Shown: positions 25,097 to 35,041 of the stretch, one piece after another
How positions within the stretch are numbered: position 1 is the first letter of the stretch
How the letters are laid out: each line of letters opens with the position of its first letter
Assembly (NCBI GenBank): GCA_964621345.1
Contig: CAZUON010000008.1
Span: forward strand, 1 to 64,000
DNA from: Glaciecola sp964621345
GTDB lineage: Bacteria > Pseudomonadota > Gammaproteobacteria > Enterobacterales > Alteromonadaceae
Length of the DNA stretch: 64,000 nt
Direction of reading: 5' to 3'
Notes under the pieces: model-generated
What the model was told of the DNA's origin: nothing
Seen by the model: only the letters and a program-made list of their open reading frames with translations
Database searches by the model: none
Program-made: the position numbers and the translations under genes

Positions 25097-25543
25097 GTGC
25101 AGGCGAAAAATTCAGATATTGCGGTTGAAGCAAATATAATCGATAGCGAGTCAGAAATGAAAAAGCCCAGCTTTAATAATCGTGTATTAGATAAGCTTGG
25201 CGTTTGGGTGTCTGCTATGTGTGCCCTGCATTGCATAGCTCTGCCTATATTGTTGCCTGTATTGCCCCTGCTTGCTTCTTCTTTTGTTGCTCAAGAATGG
25301 TTTGAACGAAGCATATTAACTATCTCCATCGCAATTGGTTTTGCCGCATTATTTATTGGCTTTAAACAATATCATCGACAGTTGTACCCTATCTATGCGC
25401 TTGCATTAGGTGCACTGGTATATTGGAATAAACACATGTTTGGTGAAGCTTATGAACCGCTCACGATTGCCGTTGGTGCAGGGTTCATTATTGCGGCGCA
25501 TCTTATTAACTTAAGGTTATGCAGACAGTGCAAATCCTGTTAG
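25097..25543 (+). CDS. MerC-domain membrane protein
   Basis: The product is 148 residues with four transmembrane segments. The conserved MerC pair appears as MCALHCIALPILLP, and a second cysteine group closes the protein (RLCRQCKSC). MerC family proteins in mercury operons import Hg2+; stand-alone homologues are of unclear function and may handle other soft metals. The GTG start at 25097 has AGGTGAG upstream. An ATG at 25157 just before the conserved part is a possible internal start. No mer genes are nearby. Confidence 0.8.
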   Translation: MQAKNSDIAVEANIIDSESEMKKPSFNNRVLDKLGVWVSAMCALHCIALPILLPVLPLLASSFVAQEWFERSILTISIAIGFAALFIGFKQYHRQLYPIYALALGALVYWNKHMFGEAYEPLTIAVGAGFIIAAHLINLRLCRQCKSC

Positions 25544-25574
25544 CTAATCGCGCTGGAGTGTTAACGCTTAATTG

Positions 25575-26321
25575 TTAACGCTCATTCAAGGTCCTTATTT
25601 TCTCAAGTGCCCATGCGGCATCGTCACAAAAAACACCATCCACCTTCATCAGATACAACTTTTCCAACAAGGCTGCATCGTTAACCGTATAGCACCAAAC
25701 TCGCTTGTTATACTGATGCGCATGCTCAACAAAAGCAGTGTCAACTAAGTGCGCGTCTATTGCGGCAATCTCAGTATCGAGTTCGATAGCATACTGGGCT
25801 TTATCCCTGGGAAGATGAGCGATTAATGCTGCAAATCTTACTTGTGCTAAGCGAGTGTTTCTGCAGTGTGCCTGAACTTTTTGTAATAGCGGGTGATTAA
25901 ATGAGGATATTACTATGTGTACTTCTGCATCGTCATCCATGCTTTGTAGGCACTGGCAGATATAGTCTACCAACGCTTTTGGTTTGTCTATTGCCTTTAA
26001 CTCAAGGTTAATGATGACTTTTCCTGCGGCCAACTTTAGTACATCTTTAAGCGTCGGTATTTTGTGTTCGCCGGCTATTTGTATAGATTCCAAAGAGCTA
26101 AAGCTCTGCTCGTGGAGCTTTCCAAGTTGCCCAGTTAAACGAACAAGTTCGTAGTCATGAAAAATTATAAATTCATCTCGCAACTCATCTTCTAGCTCAA
26201 AACAAAGCTGATGTACATCGCACTCAATGGCATCAGCGCCGCATAGAATGGCTTGCTCAAAAGCGACTAAGGTGTTTTCAGGAAAGTGGGCTGATAAACC
26301 TCGGTGTGCAATGACTAACAT
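25575..26321 (-). CDS. Glycerophosphodiester phosphodiesterase
   Basis: The product is 248 residues, cytosolic by lack of a signal. GDPD TIM-barrel motifs are clear: IAHRGLSAHFPENTLVAF (catalytic His and Arg), AIECDVH (metal Glu and Asp), IIFHDYELVRLTGQ (second catalytic His), INLELK, and VWCYTVND near the end. It hydrolyses glycerophosphodiesters to glycerol-3-phosphate and an alcohol, recycling phospholipid head groups; UgpQ is the closest named type. Its start overlaps the end of the EamA gene by 7 bp, so translation is coupled. Confidence 0.92.
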   Translation of the reverse strand: MLVIAHRGLSAHFPENTLVAFEQAILCGADAIECDVHQLCFELEDELRDEFIIFHDYELVRLTGQLGKLHEQSFSSLESIQIAGEHKIPTLKDVLKLAAGKVIINLELKAIDKPKALVDYICQCLQSMDDDAEVHIVISSFNHPLLQKVQAHCRNTRLAQVRFAALIAHLPRDKAQYAIELDTEIAAIDAHLVDTAFVEHAHQYNKRVWCYTVNDAALLEKLYLMKVDGVFCDDAAWALEKIRTLNER

Positions 26322-27205
26322 GACTTTTCTTTTTTACTAAGTCGGTGTGTGTTCACAGTTTCATATACGGCCGCTGATATCACCAATACCCCACCAACAA
26401 GAGTTTGCCAGGTTGGGGATTCATTTAGCACAATAATAGCGAATACTACGCCGTAGAACGGTTGCATGCATGCAACTAAAGAAAATGTTTTTGCACGTAA
26501 ATGCTTAAGTGAGGTTGCGACCAAGGCGTGGGGTAGGGCGGTAAAAATGGAGCCGAGCAAAAGTAATAAAACGCCGGTGTGAATATCAAAGGCAGCATGT
26601 ATGCTGAAAAAGCCGTCGGATATAAACCAAATTAAACAGGGGCAAATAATCGCAATTTGATAGGCCATTGCCTTTGCGCCACTATAATGACAAAAGTATT
26701 GCCGATGTAGTAAGTTTCGTATGGCATACAAAAATGCTGAGAACACACCCACCAATACACCGAGCGTGATGTCATTGTTTAATGAGACATCTGGCACAAT
26801 CATGAATATGCCAACAAGCACCACAATTGCGCTAGCGAGGTCTTGCCACATTAATTTAATTTTTTCGAATAAAGGTTCAAGCAATACAGTGATCACTGGG
26901 AAGGTAAACAAAGCAATAATGCCTACCGACACAGATGAATATTGCATGGCAGCAAAGTAGGTCACCCAGTGCACCGCCATAATAATGCCGAGACCCATTG
27001 CAATCAGATAGTCTTTTGGATTATTAAGTTTTAAGCTTTCGCCGCTCAGTTTAACGTAAGCAAACAAGAACAAACACGCGGGAAGCGAGCGGCCAAATGT
27101 AATATCCAATGCTGAAAGCTCTATGAGTTTCGCAAAAAGCGCCGTGCCACCTAATAACATGACGGTTAGATGCAAATTGACTAAACTGCGTTGTACTGCA
27201 TCCAT
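26315..27205 (-). CDS. EamA/DMT-family permease
   Basis: The product is 296 residues with ten transmembrane helices in two EamA repeats (ITFGRSLPACLFLFAY in the first; KTFSLVACMQPFYGVVFAI in the second). It is a metabolite transporter of unknown substrate. The gene lies between psd and the phosphodiesterase and overlaps the latter by 7 bp, so the two are co-expressed. It is only distantly similar to the EamA permease at 2331. Confidence 0.88.
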   Translation of the reverse strand: MDAVQRSLVNLHLTVMLLGGTALFAKLIELSALDITFGRSLPACLFLFAYVKLSGESLKLNNPKDYLIAMGLGIIMAVHWVTYFAAMQYSSVSVGIIALFTFPVITVLLEPLFEKIKLMWQDLASAIVVLVGIFMIVPDVSLNNDITLGVLVGVFSAFLYAIRNLLHRQYFCHYSGAKAMAYQIAIICPCLIWFISDGFFSIHAAFDIHTGVLLLLLGSIFTALPHALVATSLKHLRAKTFSLVACMQPFYGVVFAIIVLNESPTWQTLVGGVLVISAAVYETVNTHRLSKKEKSC

Positions 27206-27244
27206 ACTAAACGATGCTGTTTGTGGTTGACATGTTTCGCATGG

Positions 27245-28093
27245 TTACGTTTTGTTTGCCAAAAGCTTACCTAAGCGTGTGACCATGCCAGCCTGCATTT
27301 CTTCAAACTCTATTTTGCCAGGCTCAAAGCACAGCACCACGGTAGAGCCCAACTTAAAGCGGCCCATTTCTTCCCCTTTAGCGAGGCTTATATTTTCATC
27401 TTCATGTTGCCAATGTTGCACGTATTTGCCTGCTGGAGGCGTGATATTGCCTGCCCATACGGTTTCAATACTGGCGACGACCGTGGCGCCGACGAGTACT
27501 AAGGCCATTTTTCCAAACGGCGTATCAAATAGGGTGACGACGCGTTCGTTGCGCGCAAATAAGCCCGGTACATTTTGCGCCGTCAGTGGATTCACTGAGA
27601 ACAGCTCTCCTGGGACATGCAAGGTATCGGTTAACTTGCCTTCGACTGGCATATGAATGCGATGGTAATCTTTGGGCGCAAGGTAAATCGTTGCAAATTT
27701 ACCGTTTTTAAAAGGTTCTGCTAATTCCGGCTTACCACCAAGAAGGGTCGTTAAACTGAAGTTATGTCCTTTGGCTTGAAAAATCGCATCTTGCGCAATA
27801 TCGCCAAACTGACTCACGCTGCCGTCGACTGGATGACATAGCTGGTTCTGATCAGCTTCGATAGGGCGTATGCCGTCTTTTAAAGGGCGCGTAAAAAACT
27901 CATTAAAGGTTTTATAAGCGCTAGGATTCTCATAAAGGGCTTCAGACATATCAATCTTAAATGCTTTGATGAAGCTTTTGATTAAAAATTGCGTAAAGCC
28001 GCCTAGCTCGCGCGATGCTACCGCACCTAGTAGTCGAGAAATAAGGTGTTTAGGTAAAATATATTGGCTTTTAACTTTTATCCAATCTAGCAC
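27245..28093 (-). CDS. psd: Phosphatidylserine decarboxylase
   Basis: The product is 282 residues, the length of the proteobacterial membrane enzyme. The self-cleavage site LGST near residue 253 (FKLGSTVVLCFE) yields a pyruvoyl group on the serine, giving a large beta chain and a small alpha chain. The catalytic-triad regions CHPVDGSVSQ and KDYHRIHMPV are also present. It decarboxylates phosphatidylserine to phosphatidylethanolamine at the inner membrane. It sits 79 bp downstream of rsgA, the order seen in E. coli and many gammaproteobacteria. Confidence 0.97.
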   Translation of the reverse strand: MLDWIKVKSQYILPKHLISRLLGAVASRELGGFTQFLIKSFIKAFKIDMSEALYENPSAYKTFNEFFTRPLKDGIRPIEADQNQLCHPVDGSVSQFGDIAQDAIFQAKGHNFSLTTLLGGKPELAEPFKNGKFATIYLAPKDYHRIHMPVEGKLTDTLHVPGELFSVNPLTAQNVPGLFARNERVVTLFDTPFGKMALVLVGATVVASIETVWAGNITPPAGKYVQHWQHEDENISLAKGEEMGRFKLGSTVVLCFEPGKIEFEEMQAGMVTRLGKLLANKT

Positions 28094-28172
28094 AAGGTTG
28101 CTCCATAATAATTAACCCAGCAATTGTACCTTAGGATAGGCAAATAAGAACGCATTAAACGCTTATGAGGCA

Positions 28173-29198
28173 TTATCCTTTGGCATAAGTAGGACGTTGT
28201 TGGTCTAAGGAGTCGATGATTTTTATGTAGCTTTGATAACGCGCTTGGCTAATTTTGCCCTCTGTCACCGCTTGTGTAATCAAACAACCGGGGTCTTTAC
28301 GATGCTTACAGTCAGAAAATTTACAGCCACCCAAATAATCTCTAAATTCGATAAAGCCCTTGGTTACTGCGTCGCTACTTAGGTGCCATAGCCCGAATTC
28401 TCGTACTCCTGGGGAATCAATTAGCTCGCCGCCTTGAGAAAAATGTAATAGTTTTGAGGCAGTGGTTGTATGTTTCCCTAAACCGGAGTTATCTGAAATC
28501 TCTCCTACCGCTTCTTGGGCTTCGGGTAAAAGCTGATTGATAATACTCGACTTACCCACGCCGCTTTGACCAACAAACACGCTCACTTTATCAATTAAAT
28601 ATTCACTTAAACTGGCAAGGCCTTGTTGTGTCTCGCAACTGGCCATAATTACTTTGTAGCCAATATCTTGGTAAGTTTTTAGTAATGCCTCAACTTCGAC
28701 AAGTTCACTTTCACTCAATAACTCCATTTTGTTGACCACTAATACTGGCGTGATTTCGGCATGCTCGCAGGCAACCAAGTAGCGGTCAATTATGTGAGCC
28801 GATAGTGCAGGGGCAATGGCACTGACCACAATAATTTGGTCTATGTTTGCGGCAATGGGCTTAACCCCATCGTAGTAGTCAGGCCGGGTAAGAGTAGATT
28901 TTCTATCGAGTACGACTTCTATAATACCTCTGTCTCTGGCGTCTGATGACTCACTCGCGCGAAACAGTACATGGTCGCCACATACAACAGAGTTGACCGT
29001 ACGCCTGATATAACATTTGTGATTCTGATGTTGTGCATCTTCAACTATGGCATGCTTACCAAAGCGACTAATTACGCGACCATCCATTTGCTCGCTTAAA
29101 TTTTCCATGTCGCCTTGGCTTTCGCCGCCCATGGCTTTTCGGCGATTTTTCATCACCTGTCGACTTTGGTTCTTTGATAGTTTAGGTTTTTTTGCCAC
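28173..29198 (-). CDS. rsgA: Ribosome small-subunit GTPase RsgA
   Basis: The product is 341 residues. It has an N-terminal OB fold, then a circularly permuted GTPase domain with motifs in the order G4 VVNKMEL, G1 GQSGVGKSS and G3 DSPGVREFGL. The C-terminal zinc knuckle is CKFSDCKHRKDPGC. RsgA checks and matures the 30S subunit using GTP. It is divergent from orn and upstream of psd, the conserved gammaproteobacterial arrangement. Confidence 0.97.
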   Translation of the reverse strand: MAKKPKLSKNQSRQVMKNRRKAMGGESQGDMENLSEQMDGRVISRFGKHAIVEDAQHQNHKCYIRRTVNSVVCGDHVLFRASESSDARDRGIIEVVLDRKSTLTRPDYYDGVKPIAANIDQIIVVSAIAPALSAHIIDRYLVACEHAEITPVLVVNKMELLSESELVEVEALLKTYQDIGYKVIMASCETQQGLASLSEYLIDKVSVFVGQSGVGKSSIINQLLPEAQEAVGEISDNSGLGKHTTTASKLLHFSQGGELIDSPGVREFGLWHLSSDAVTKGFIEFRDYLGGCKFSDCKHRKDPGCLITQAVTEGKISQARYQSYIKIIDSLDQQRPTYAKG

Positions 29199-29394
29199 GA
29201 ATAAAGTACACTATTGTTAAGAGAATAAAGGTCGTACACTATTTTTATTTAACAGACCTAGAGCAACATGATACCTTTTTGTAAGCGGGCTTGCATCGCC
29301 TTTTAGACGCTAGGCTTAGTAGGCGTCTGTAAATAGCTAAGTGCAAAAACTCACACAATATATAAAGATAACGGTAATAGAAGGAAGTATGGCA

Positions 29395-29934
29395 ATGGAT
29401 GAACAGAATCTGGTATGGATTGATATGGAAATGACAGGTTTGGATCCTCAGACTTGTGTCGTACTAGAAATTGCTACGATTATCACCGACAAAGAACTCA
29501 ATATCCTTGCTCAAGGGCCTGTAATTGCAGTGCATCAAAGTGATGAGGTGCTCGATGCAATGGACCAGTGGTGTACAAAAACTCACGGAGAGTCTGGCTT
29601 AACAAAGCGCTGCCAAGAAAGTCAATACGACGTAGATACTGCTGCACAAGAGACACTCGCATTTATAGAACAATATGTACCGAGAGGAAAATCTCCTCTA
29701 TGCGGCAACTCCATTGGTCAAGACCGCCGCTTTTTAGTGAAATATATGCCGCAGTTGGAATCTTATTTTCATTATCGAAATATTGATGTTAGTACTATTA
29801 AAGAGCTCTGTGTGCGCTGGCAACCGGACATAGCAAAAGGCTTTAAGAAAAAGGGCGTACATTTGGCACTTGACGATATAAAAGAGTCAATTGAAGAGCT
29901 TCAATATTATCGTAAATATGTGTTTAGTATTTAA
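29395..29934 (+). CDS. orn: Oligoribonuclease
   Basis: From ATG 29395 (AAGGAA eight bases upstream) the product is 179 residues, matching E. coli Orn (181). DEDDh motifs are present: WIDMEMTGLDP, CGNSIGQDRRFL and HLALDDIKESIEEL. It degrades 2- to 5-mer RNA to nucleotides and clears pGpG made from c-di-GMP; several c-di-GMP genes lie in this window. ATG 29389 is in frame but too close to the ribosome site. It is transcribed divergently from rsgA. Confidence 0.95.
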   Translation: MDEQNLVWIDMEMTGLDPQTCVVLEIATIITDKELNILAQGPVIAVHQSDEVLDAMDQWCTKTHGESGLTKRCQESQYDVDTAAQETLAFIEQYVPRGKSPLCGNSIGQDRRFLVKYMPQLESYFHYRNIDVSTIKELCVRWQPDIAKGFKKKGVHLALDDIKESIEELQYYRKYVFSI

Positions 29935-29952
29935 AAGTTAACACTATTGCTG

Positions 29953-31245
29953 CTAACCCGCCGCTCTGTGTTGGTGCTGCGCACTCGCCAGCGATTGCTC
30001 AAAGTGTTTATCAAGCATCACGCAGTTACGCCCGTTAGCCTTAGCTTTGTATAAATACTCGTCAGCGGCGCTGAGTAAGGCTTCAATTGTCTGTGACGAC
30101 TGATATGTCATGCCGATACTAATAGAACATCGAATAGACTGGTTACGCTTTTTGAAGAGACGTTCGCTTACCGCTTCTCGAAACGCTTCTACTTTTTCAA
30201 GTGCTGTGTGCGCGTCGACCCCTTGCATAAATAAACAAAACTCTTCTCCACCAAAACGTGAAATTACATCACCGTTAAAGTGTTTTTTCATGAGCTTTGC
30301 GGTTTCTTTTAATACCAAATCGCCGTAATCGTGACCGTAGGTATCATTGATATCTTTGAAATGGTCTAAATCCATAATTGCTAGCGACATAGCGTTTGCG
30401 TTGCGGCGCATCGCCTCACTGACTTTATTGAAAAAGTGACGGCGATTAGGAATGCCAGTTAAATAGTCGGTGTTAGCAGTTTGTTTTATCACCTCTATTT
30501 GTTCTACGTACTCTACATTTTGTAGCACTCGGCAAAAGAATTCCTCATGACAATATGGTTTTCGTAAAAAATCATTGGCGCCGCTTTTAATAAAATTCGC
30601 GAGCAAGGCGGGGTCGGCGATATCACTTGTTCCGATAATGCTTAATTGCTCTTTGTTGTAGAGTTTACGAGCTTTCGCAACAAGATCTACGCCGCTACTG
30701 TCTGGCAACACATGGTCGGTTATCATCAATTTCACATGTGCATTTAAGTGCAGTATTTCAAGTGCTTGTTCAGCATTGGCTGCCGAATAGGTGATAAAAT
30801 TGTGTCGGGTAAGTAATGAGTATATTGCATTGCGGCTTTTGTTGTTGCCACCGACGGTGACCACGCCCACACGTTTGTTTTTCTCGAGTCGAGAGAGAAG
30901 GCGCGACAAATAGTCATACATTTGTGCATTACTTTTGGGAATATAATCGACTACCGCTTTACTAAGAATTCTGTCGCGAACGTCGGCGTCGGTCAAGCTG
31001 GTAATAACAATAACCGGCACAAATGATGCGATAGCAAAATCGATTGCTTCGCCGTGAGGGGCGTCGGGCAGTTGATAGTCGACCACTGCACACAAAAATG
31101 ACTCCGGTGTAGATTGCTCAAAAATATGCTGTGCTTCGGTTAATGTGCTGGCGGTTACTACATCTAAGTTAGCTTTACCTATAACGCGCTTTAAAACACG
31201 TAGGCTCGAACCTTCGTGCTCAATTAGCAAAATCTTGTATTTCAC
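29953..31245 (-). CDS. Diguanylate cyclase with two receiver domains
   Basis: The product is 430 residues. Receiver 1 (about 1-120) has Asp in VDYQLPDAP; receiver 2 (about 125-245) has Asp in ITDHVLPDSSG and KP in LRKPY. The GGDEF domain (about 260-420) carries RFGGEEF, an active variant, and the metal and GTP residues MDLDHFKDINDTYGH. The product-inhibition I-site RxxD is absent (FNGD stands there), so feedback control by c-di-GMP is not expected. It makes c-di-GMP when phosphorylated; the two receivers may take signals from two kinases, none of which is adjacent. It is convergent with orn. Confidence 0.93.
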   Translation of the reverse strand: MKYKILLIEHEGSSLRVLKRVIGKANLDVVTASTLTEAQHIFEQSTPESFLCAVVDYQLPDAPHGEAIDFAIASFVPVIVITSLTDADVRDRILSKAVVDYIPKSNAQMYDYLSRLLSRLEKNKRVGVVTVGGNNKSRNAIYSLLTRHNFITYSAANAEQALEILHLNAHVKLMITDHVLPDSSGVDLVAKARKLYNKEQLSIIGTSDIADPALLANFIKSGANDFLRKPYCHEEFFCRVLQNVEYVEQIEVIKQTANTDYLTGIPNRRHFFNKVSEAMRRNANAMSLAIMDLDHFKDINDTYGHDYGDLVLKETAKLMKKHFNGDVISRFGGEEFCLFMQGVDAHTALEKVEAFREAVSERLFKKRNQSIRCSISIGMTYQSSQTIEALLSAADEYLYKAKANGRNCVMLDKHFEQSLASAQHQHRAAG

Positions 31246-31418
31246 CCGTTCTCCTGCGACCTCAGTTGTTGCTTTTTAAATGTGTCTCACTACATTTTTT
31301 ACCTAAGTATTTTTAGCGTTAAAACAATTAGGCGTTTTAGGTTATCGGCAGCAAATCACGAATATTGAGCAAAAGCTCGGCAATCTGGTTATATTTATTA
31401 AAAAAAACCAAAAGAAGC

Positions 31419-31446
31419 TTGCAACCTAGCCTAATTTTTTTATAAT
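31419..31446 (+). promoter_or_regulatory. Sigma-70 promoter of the tRNA-Gly gene
   Basis: TTGCAA at 31419 and a perfect TATAAT at 31441 are 16 bp apart, followed by a GC-rich discriminator (GCGCGTCC) typical of stringently controlled stable-RNA promoters. Confidence 0.8.
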
Positions 31447-31459
31447 GCGCGTCCAATTT

Positions 31460-31535
<76 letters not shown>

Positions 31536-31669
31536 ATCTTTCGATATGACCTAGTTTCATAGGTCAATATCTTCTTAACGCTTACAAAAACGCTGACCGT
31601 TAGATATGTGGTAAACAAGATTGTTTTGTGGCACATTATCGCGCACTGCTGTAACGAAAGTAATATCGC

Positions 31670-32710
31670 GTGTCCCAAACAAAAAAGAATCTATCACTTA
31701 AAGACGTATCTAAGCTAATTGGCGTCTCTACTGCAACCATTTCAAATGCGTTTAATCGTCCTGATCAACTTTCTGTAGCTCTTCGTGCGCGAATCTTGGA
31801 CGAGTGCGAACGTATTGGCTATTCAGGGCCCAGTATGATTGCACGTTCTTTGCGCTCTGGTCAGTCAGATGTTATTGCCGTGATGTTGTCAGATTCACTG
31901 ACCTATAGTTTCTCAGATCCTATGGCAACTAATTTTATGGCGGGTATTACCGAAGTTCTCGCCGCCGAACATAAACAACTGCTTTTACTGTCTTCAACTA
32001 TAAAAACCGACGCACAAATAAGAGCCGAATCACTACCCGACGGTTTTATATTTTATGGTGCGCCAGAGGGAGATAGCTTCAACCGGGTCATTCGTTCAGG
32101 TAAGCCTTTAATTGTCGTTGATTTTGACTATCCCGACGTGCCTTCGGTGAATATTGATAACTTTGAGGCATGTAAAGAACTCGCACAGCATGCCATCAGT
32201 GGTGCCCAAGACATTCCAGCGATAATTGGAATGCGTTTGAAATTCCCAGATGATCAAGTGCATGCGCTTAAAGCTGAAGATCTCGATCATGACAAGCAAG
32301 AGATTTCATGGCAGCGATTGTTTGGTTACATGGCGGGTGCTCAAAGTCATGGTATTGATGTGTTGCCTGAACATATTATTCATTTGCCGATTAATGTGCT
32401 CGAACAAGCTGAAGAAGGTGCTCGCCAGCTTTTGAGCAAAGAAAACCGGCCCAATGTTATTTTATGTATGAGTGATATTATTGCGATTGCAGTGTGCAAA
32501 GTAGCGAGAGAGTTTAGTTTACGCATTCCACAAGACCTAAAAGTAACTGGATTTGACGATATTGCTGAAGCTGCTCGTAACCAACCTCCACTTACGACCA
32601 TAAGCCAACAGGGTTATGAAAAAGGGCAGTTGGCTGCTAACTTACTCCTACAAAACAGCAAGAAGCGTACAATGATGGATGCCAAACTAGTTGTTAGGAA
32701 ATCGGCATAA
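31670..32710 (+). CDS. LacI-family repressor of the sucrose genes
   Basis: The product is 346 residues. An N-terminal helix-turn-helix (LSLKDVSKLIGVSTATISNAFN) with the hinge region SMIARSLRSGQ is followed by a periplasmic-binding-like sugar domain ending in the usual TGFDDIAEA and PPLTTISQQGYEKG. It most likely represses the adjacent amylosucrase, MFS and fructokinase genes in the absence of sucrose or a product of it. A perfect LacI-type palindrome sits in their divergent promoter. The start is GTG. It is convergent with the amylosucrase gene. Confidence 0.9.
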   Translation: MSQTKKNLSLKDVSKLIGVSTATISNAFNRPDQLSVALRARILDECERIGYSGPSMIARSLRSGQSDVIAVMLSDSLTYSFSDPMATNFMAGITEVLAAEHKQLLLLSSTIKTDAQIRAESLPDGFIFYGAPEGDSFNRVIRSGKPLIVVDFDYPDVPSVNIDNFEACKELAQHAISGAQDIPAIIGMRLKFPDDQVHALKAEDLDHDKQEISWQRLFGYMAGAQSHGIDVLPEHIIHLPINVLEQAEEGARQLLSKENRPNVILCMSDIIAIAVCKVAREFSLRIPQDLKVTGFDDIAEAARNQPPLTTISQQGYEKGQLAANLLLQNSKKRTMMDAKLVVRKSA

Positions 32711-32753
32711 GTCTTTATTGCTATAATTTGTGCTAACCATCCAAGCTAACAGC

Positions 32754-34664
32754 TTACTTATTTGCCCTTAACCAAACAAATTGATAAGAACCCAGTGCTA
32801 ATGGCTGCTTACAGTCTACTGTAGTGTGAGTTACTAAATCTGTAGCAATAGATTGCCCTAATACCTCTAAAGCTTCTTTCGGGATCTCAAGTTCATGCTC
32901 ACTAAAATTAACCAAACACAGGCAGCGTTCAGTTTCGTTTTCTCGCATATACGCAAAACAATGGTGGTTTGGTGCGTTTAAAAAAGAGGTGCTAGCAGCT
33001 CCAAAAATAGGATTGTTTTGGCGAATTTGAACCAGTTGCTGTAGTGACTGACTAATCTGTGGGTTGGGTGATGATTCAAGCATGTTATCGGCAACATTAA
33101 TACGCTGAACCCATCGTGCATCGTGTTTTTTGCTGTTGTCGTTTTGATAGCTGTAGTCGTTAATTAGGCCAAGCTCGTCACCAGCATACAGTAGCGGCAC
33201 ACCTCCTACGCTCAGTATAACGCTATGTACCAAAAGTATGCGCTTGACCGCAAGTGCTATAGCTTCGTTGTCTTTTTCTGCTTGTGCTCGCTCTAACCCG
33301 CACAAAGAGGCTAAAGAGCCACACACTCTGCAATCTCCAGTACTGGGGTTTTCGGCAAAAGGGACACCATTGGCAAAGCTACCAGGGAAGCGTCCGGTGT
33401 AGAATTGATTTAAAAAATGTCGGTGGTCGTCTCCATTGATGCCTAAGTCAGCGGCAACCTCATCATCGAATGTCCAGCCGATATCGTCGTGGCAACGCAC
33501 ATAATTTACCCAAGCACATTGCTCCGATATATTCCCCGTTTTTTGCATAGAGGCAGTGAGCAAACGCGTTTTGCGAGTGGCTAAACTATTCCAAATCAAG
33601 GCCATCAACAGTGGGTTGTAAGAAAGCTGACATTCGTCTTTATCGATATACTTTATGACTTCGTCGGGGTGCACTATGGCTTCAGATTTAAATACAACTG
33701 CTGGGGCAACGATTTGCAAACAACGGTTAAATGCTTGAATAAGTGTATGAGCTTTAGGCTGATTTTCACAGTTAGTGCCCATTTCTTTCCAGATAAACGC
33801 AAGGGCGTCTAAGCGAAGGGCATCACAACCTGCATTGGCTAAAAATAGCATTTCGTCGGTAATAGCGTTAAATACAGAGGGATTGGCGTAGTTTAAATCC
33901 CACTGAAAACTGTTGAATGTCGTCCACACCCATTTGCTTGATTGTGCGTCGTAAGTGAAGCTGCCGCGTCTTACTTGGGGGAATATCTCGCGAAGCTGCT
34001 CTTCGTATTGGTCGGGAATCTTTTTATCATCAAACATATAATAATATTGTTGATGTTCTTTACTTCCCGCTTTTGCTGCCATTGCCCAGTTATGCTCGTC
34101 GGAGGTATGGTTAAATACAAAATCGAGGACGAGGTTTATGCCTTCTTTGTTAAGCGCAGCACTCAACGCTCGTAAATCATCCATGCTACCTAGGCTCGGA
34201 TTAACGCTTCGATAGTCAGATACCGCATAACCACCATCGCTGTCTCCCTCTGGTGATTTATACAAGGGCATTAAGTGCAGGTAATTAACGCCGGTTTTGA
34301 CAAAATAGGGAATACGCTGTTGCAGTTTTTTTAAATCGCCGCCAAATAAATCAACGTAACATGCCATACCAAGCATGTTTTCTTGCCGATACCAAGCTGG
34401 ATTCGTAAGCTTAAGTTTGTCTTTATTTTTAAGAGCCACAGAGCGACTGTTAAAACCTGTAAGCAATGTGCTTACCAATGACTGCAGGTGGTAAAAGAAA
34501 TCATACTGCCAACCATATACCTCGTAATAGTGTTTAAATAACGCCGGAAAATGCTCATTTAAGCGCCCTCTAAACACTTTTTGTTGAGCCGCACTTAAAC
34601 CACTCATATCGAGTTTGTCTAGTATCCGAGTGAGTGAGAGGGTGCTTTGTTCAGCAAAATTCAT
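32754..34664 (-). CDS. Amylosucrase / sucrose hydrolase (GH13)
   Basis: The product is 636 residues, the same length as Neisseria amylosucrase. The N-terminal helical domain typical of amylosucrases covers about 1-90. The GH13 barrel has VLDFVFNHTS, nucleophile Asp in DALRLDALAFIWK (about 290), acid/base Glu in VFKSEAIVHPDEV, and the third Asp in VNYVRCHDDIGWTF. It splits sucrose and either transfers glucose to an alpha-1,4 glucan or hydrolyses it, releasing fructose; which of the two dominates cannot be read from sequence. No signal peptide, so it is cytosolic and needs the sucrose permease. It is divergent from the MFS gene and shares its operator region. Confidence 0.92.
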   Translation of the reverse strand: MNFAEQSTLSLTRILDKLDMSGLSAAQQKVFRGRLNEHFPALFKHYYEVYGWQYDFFYHLQSLVSTLLTGFNSRSVALKNKDKLKLTNPAWYRQENMLGMACYVDLFGGDLKKLQQRIPYFVKTGVNYLHLMPLYKSPEGDSDGGYAVSDYRSVNPSLGSMDDLRALSAALNKEGINLVLDFVFNHTSDEHNWAMAAKAGSKEHQQYYYMFDDKKIPDQYEEQLREIFPQVRRGSFTYDAQSSKWVWTTFNSFQWDLNYANPSVFNAITDEMLFLANAGCDALRLDALAFIWKEMGTNCENQPKAHTLIQAFNRCLQIVAPAVVFKSEAIVHPDEVIKYIDKDECQLSYNPLLMALIWNSLATRKTRLLTASMQKTGNISEQCAWVNYVRCHDDIGWTFDDEVAADLGINGDDHRHFLNQFYTGRFPGSFANGVPFAENPSTGDCRVCGSLASLCGLERAQAEKDNEAIALAVKRILLVHSVILSVGGVPLLYAGDELGLINDYSYQNDNSKKHDARWVQRINVADNMLESSPNPQISQSLQQLVQIRQNNPIFGAASTSFLNAPNHHCFAYMRENETERCLCLVNFSEHELEIPKEALEVLGQSIATDLVTHTTVDCKQPLALGSYQFVWLRANK

Positions 34665-34811
34665 AGCTTGCTACCTTAATACGCGGTTATTTATAACAGC
34701 CTTTGTGACTCATGTTCCTGCGTTAATTATTTAAAATTAAGCACCCAATTACAGCAAAGTATTTGGCGTTTACAACATATTTACAACAAAAGAAACATCT
34801 GATAGCATAAT

Positions 34812-34825
34812 CTTAATCGATTAAG
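34812..34825. promoter_or_regulatory. LacI-type operator in the divergent sucrose promoter
   Basis: CTTAATCGATTAAG is a perfect 14-bp palindrome with the central CG typical of LacI-family operators. It lies 148 bp before the amylosucrase start and 217 bp before the MFS start. The rest of the 377-bp gap (34665-35041) is AT-rich with no gene seen; a GC-containing inverted repeat GAGCACAATTATGCTC lies at 34979-34994. Confidence 0.7.
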
Positions 34826-35041
34826 TATCAATTGGCAAAGGCTTAACGTGCATTTATTTTGCCTTGTTTTTAGGCTTTAAAAATTGTTAAATTTTTGTGT
34901 CGATTTCAAATATTATTTTTATGTTTGTTGGGTTTACATAACATTGCAAAGTTTCCCTAGCCCTACAAATACTTGGTCGAGCACAATTATGCTCGGCCCT
35001 TTTTCTATTCAATAGGCTAACGTACCAAGCGAGTAATTACG

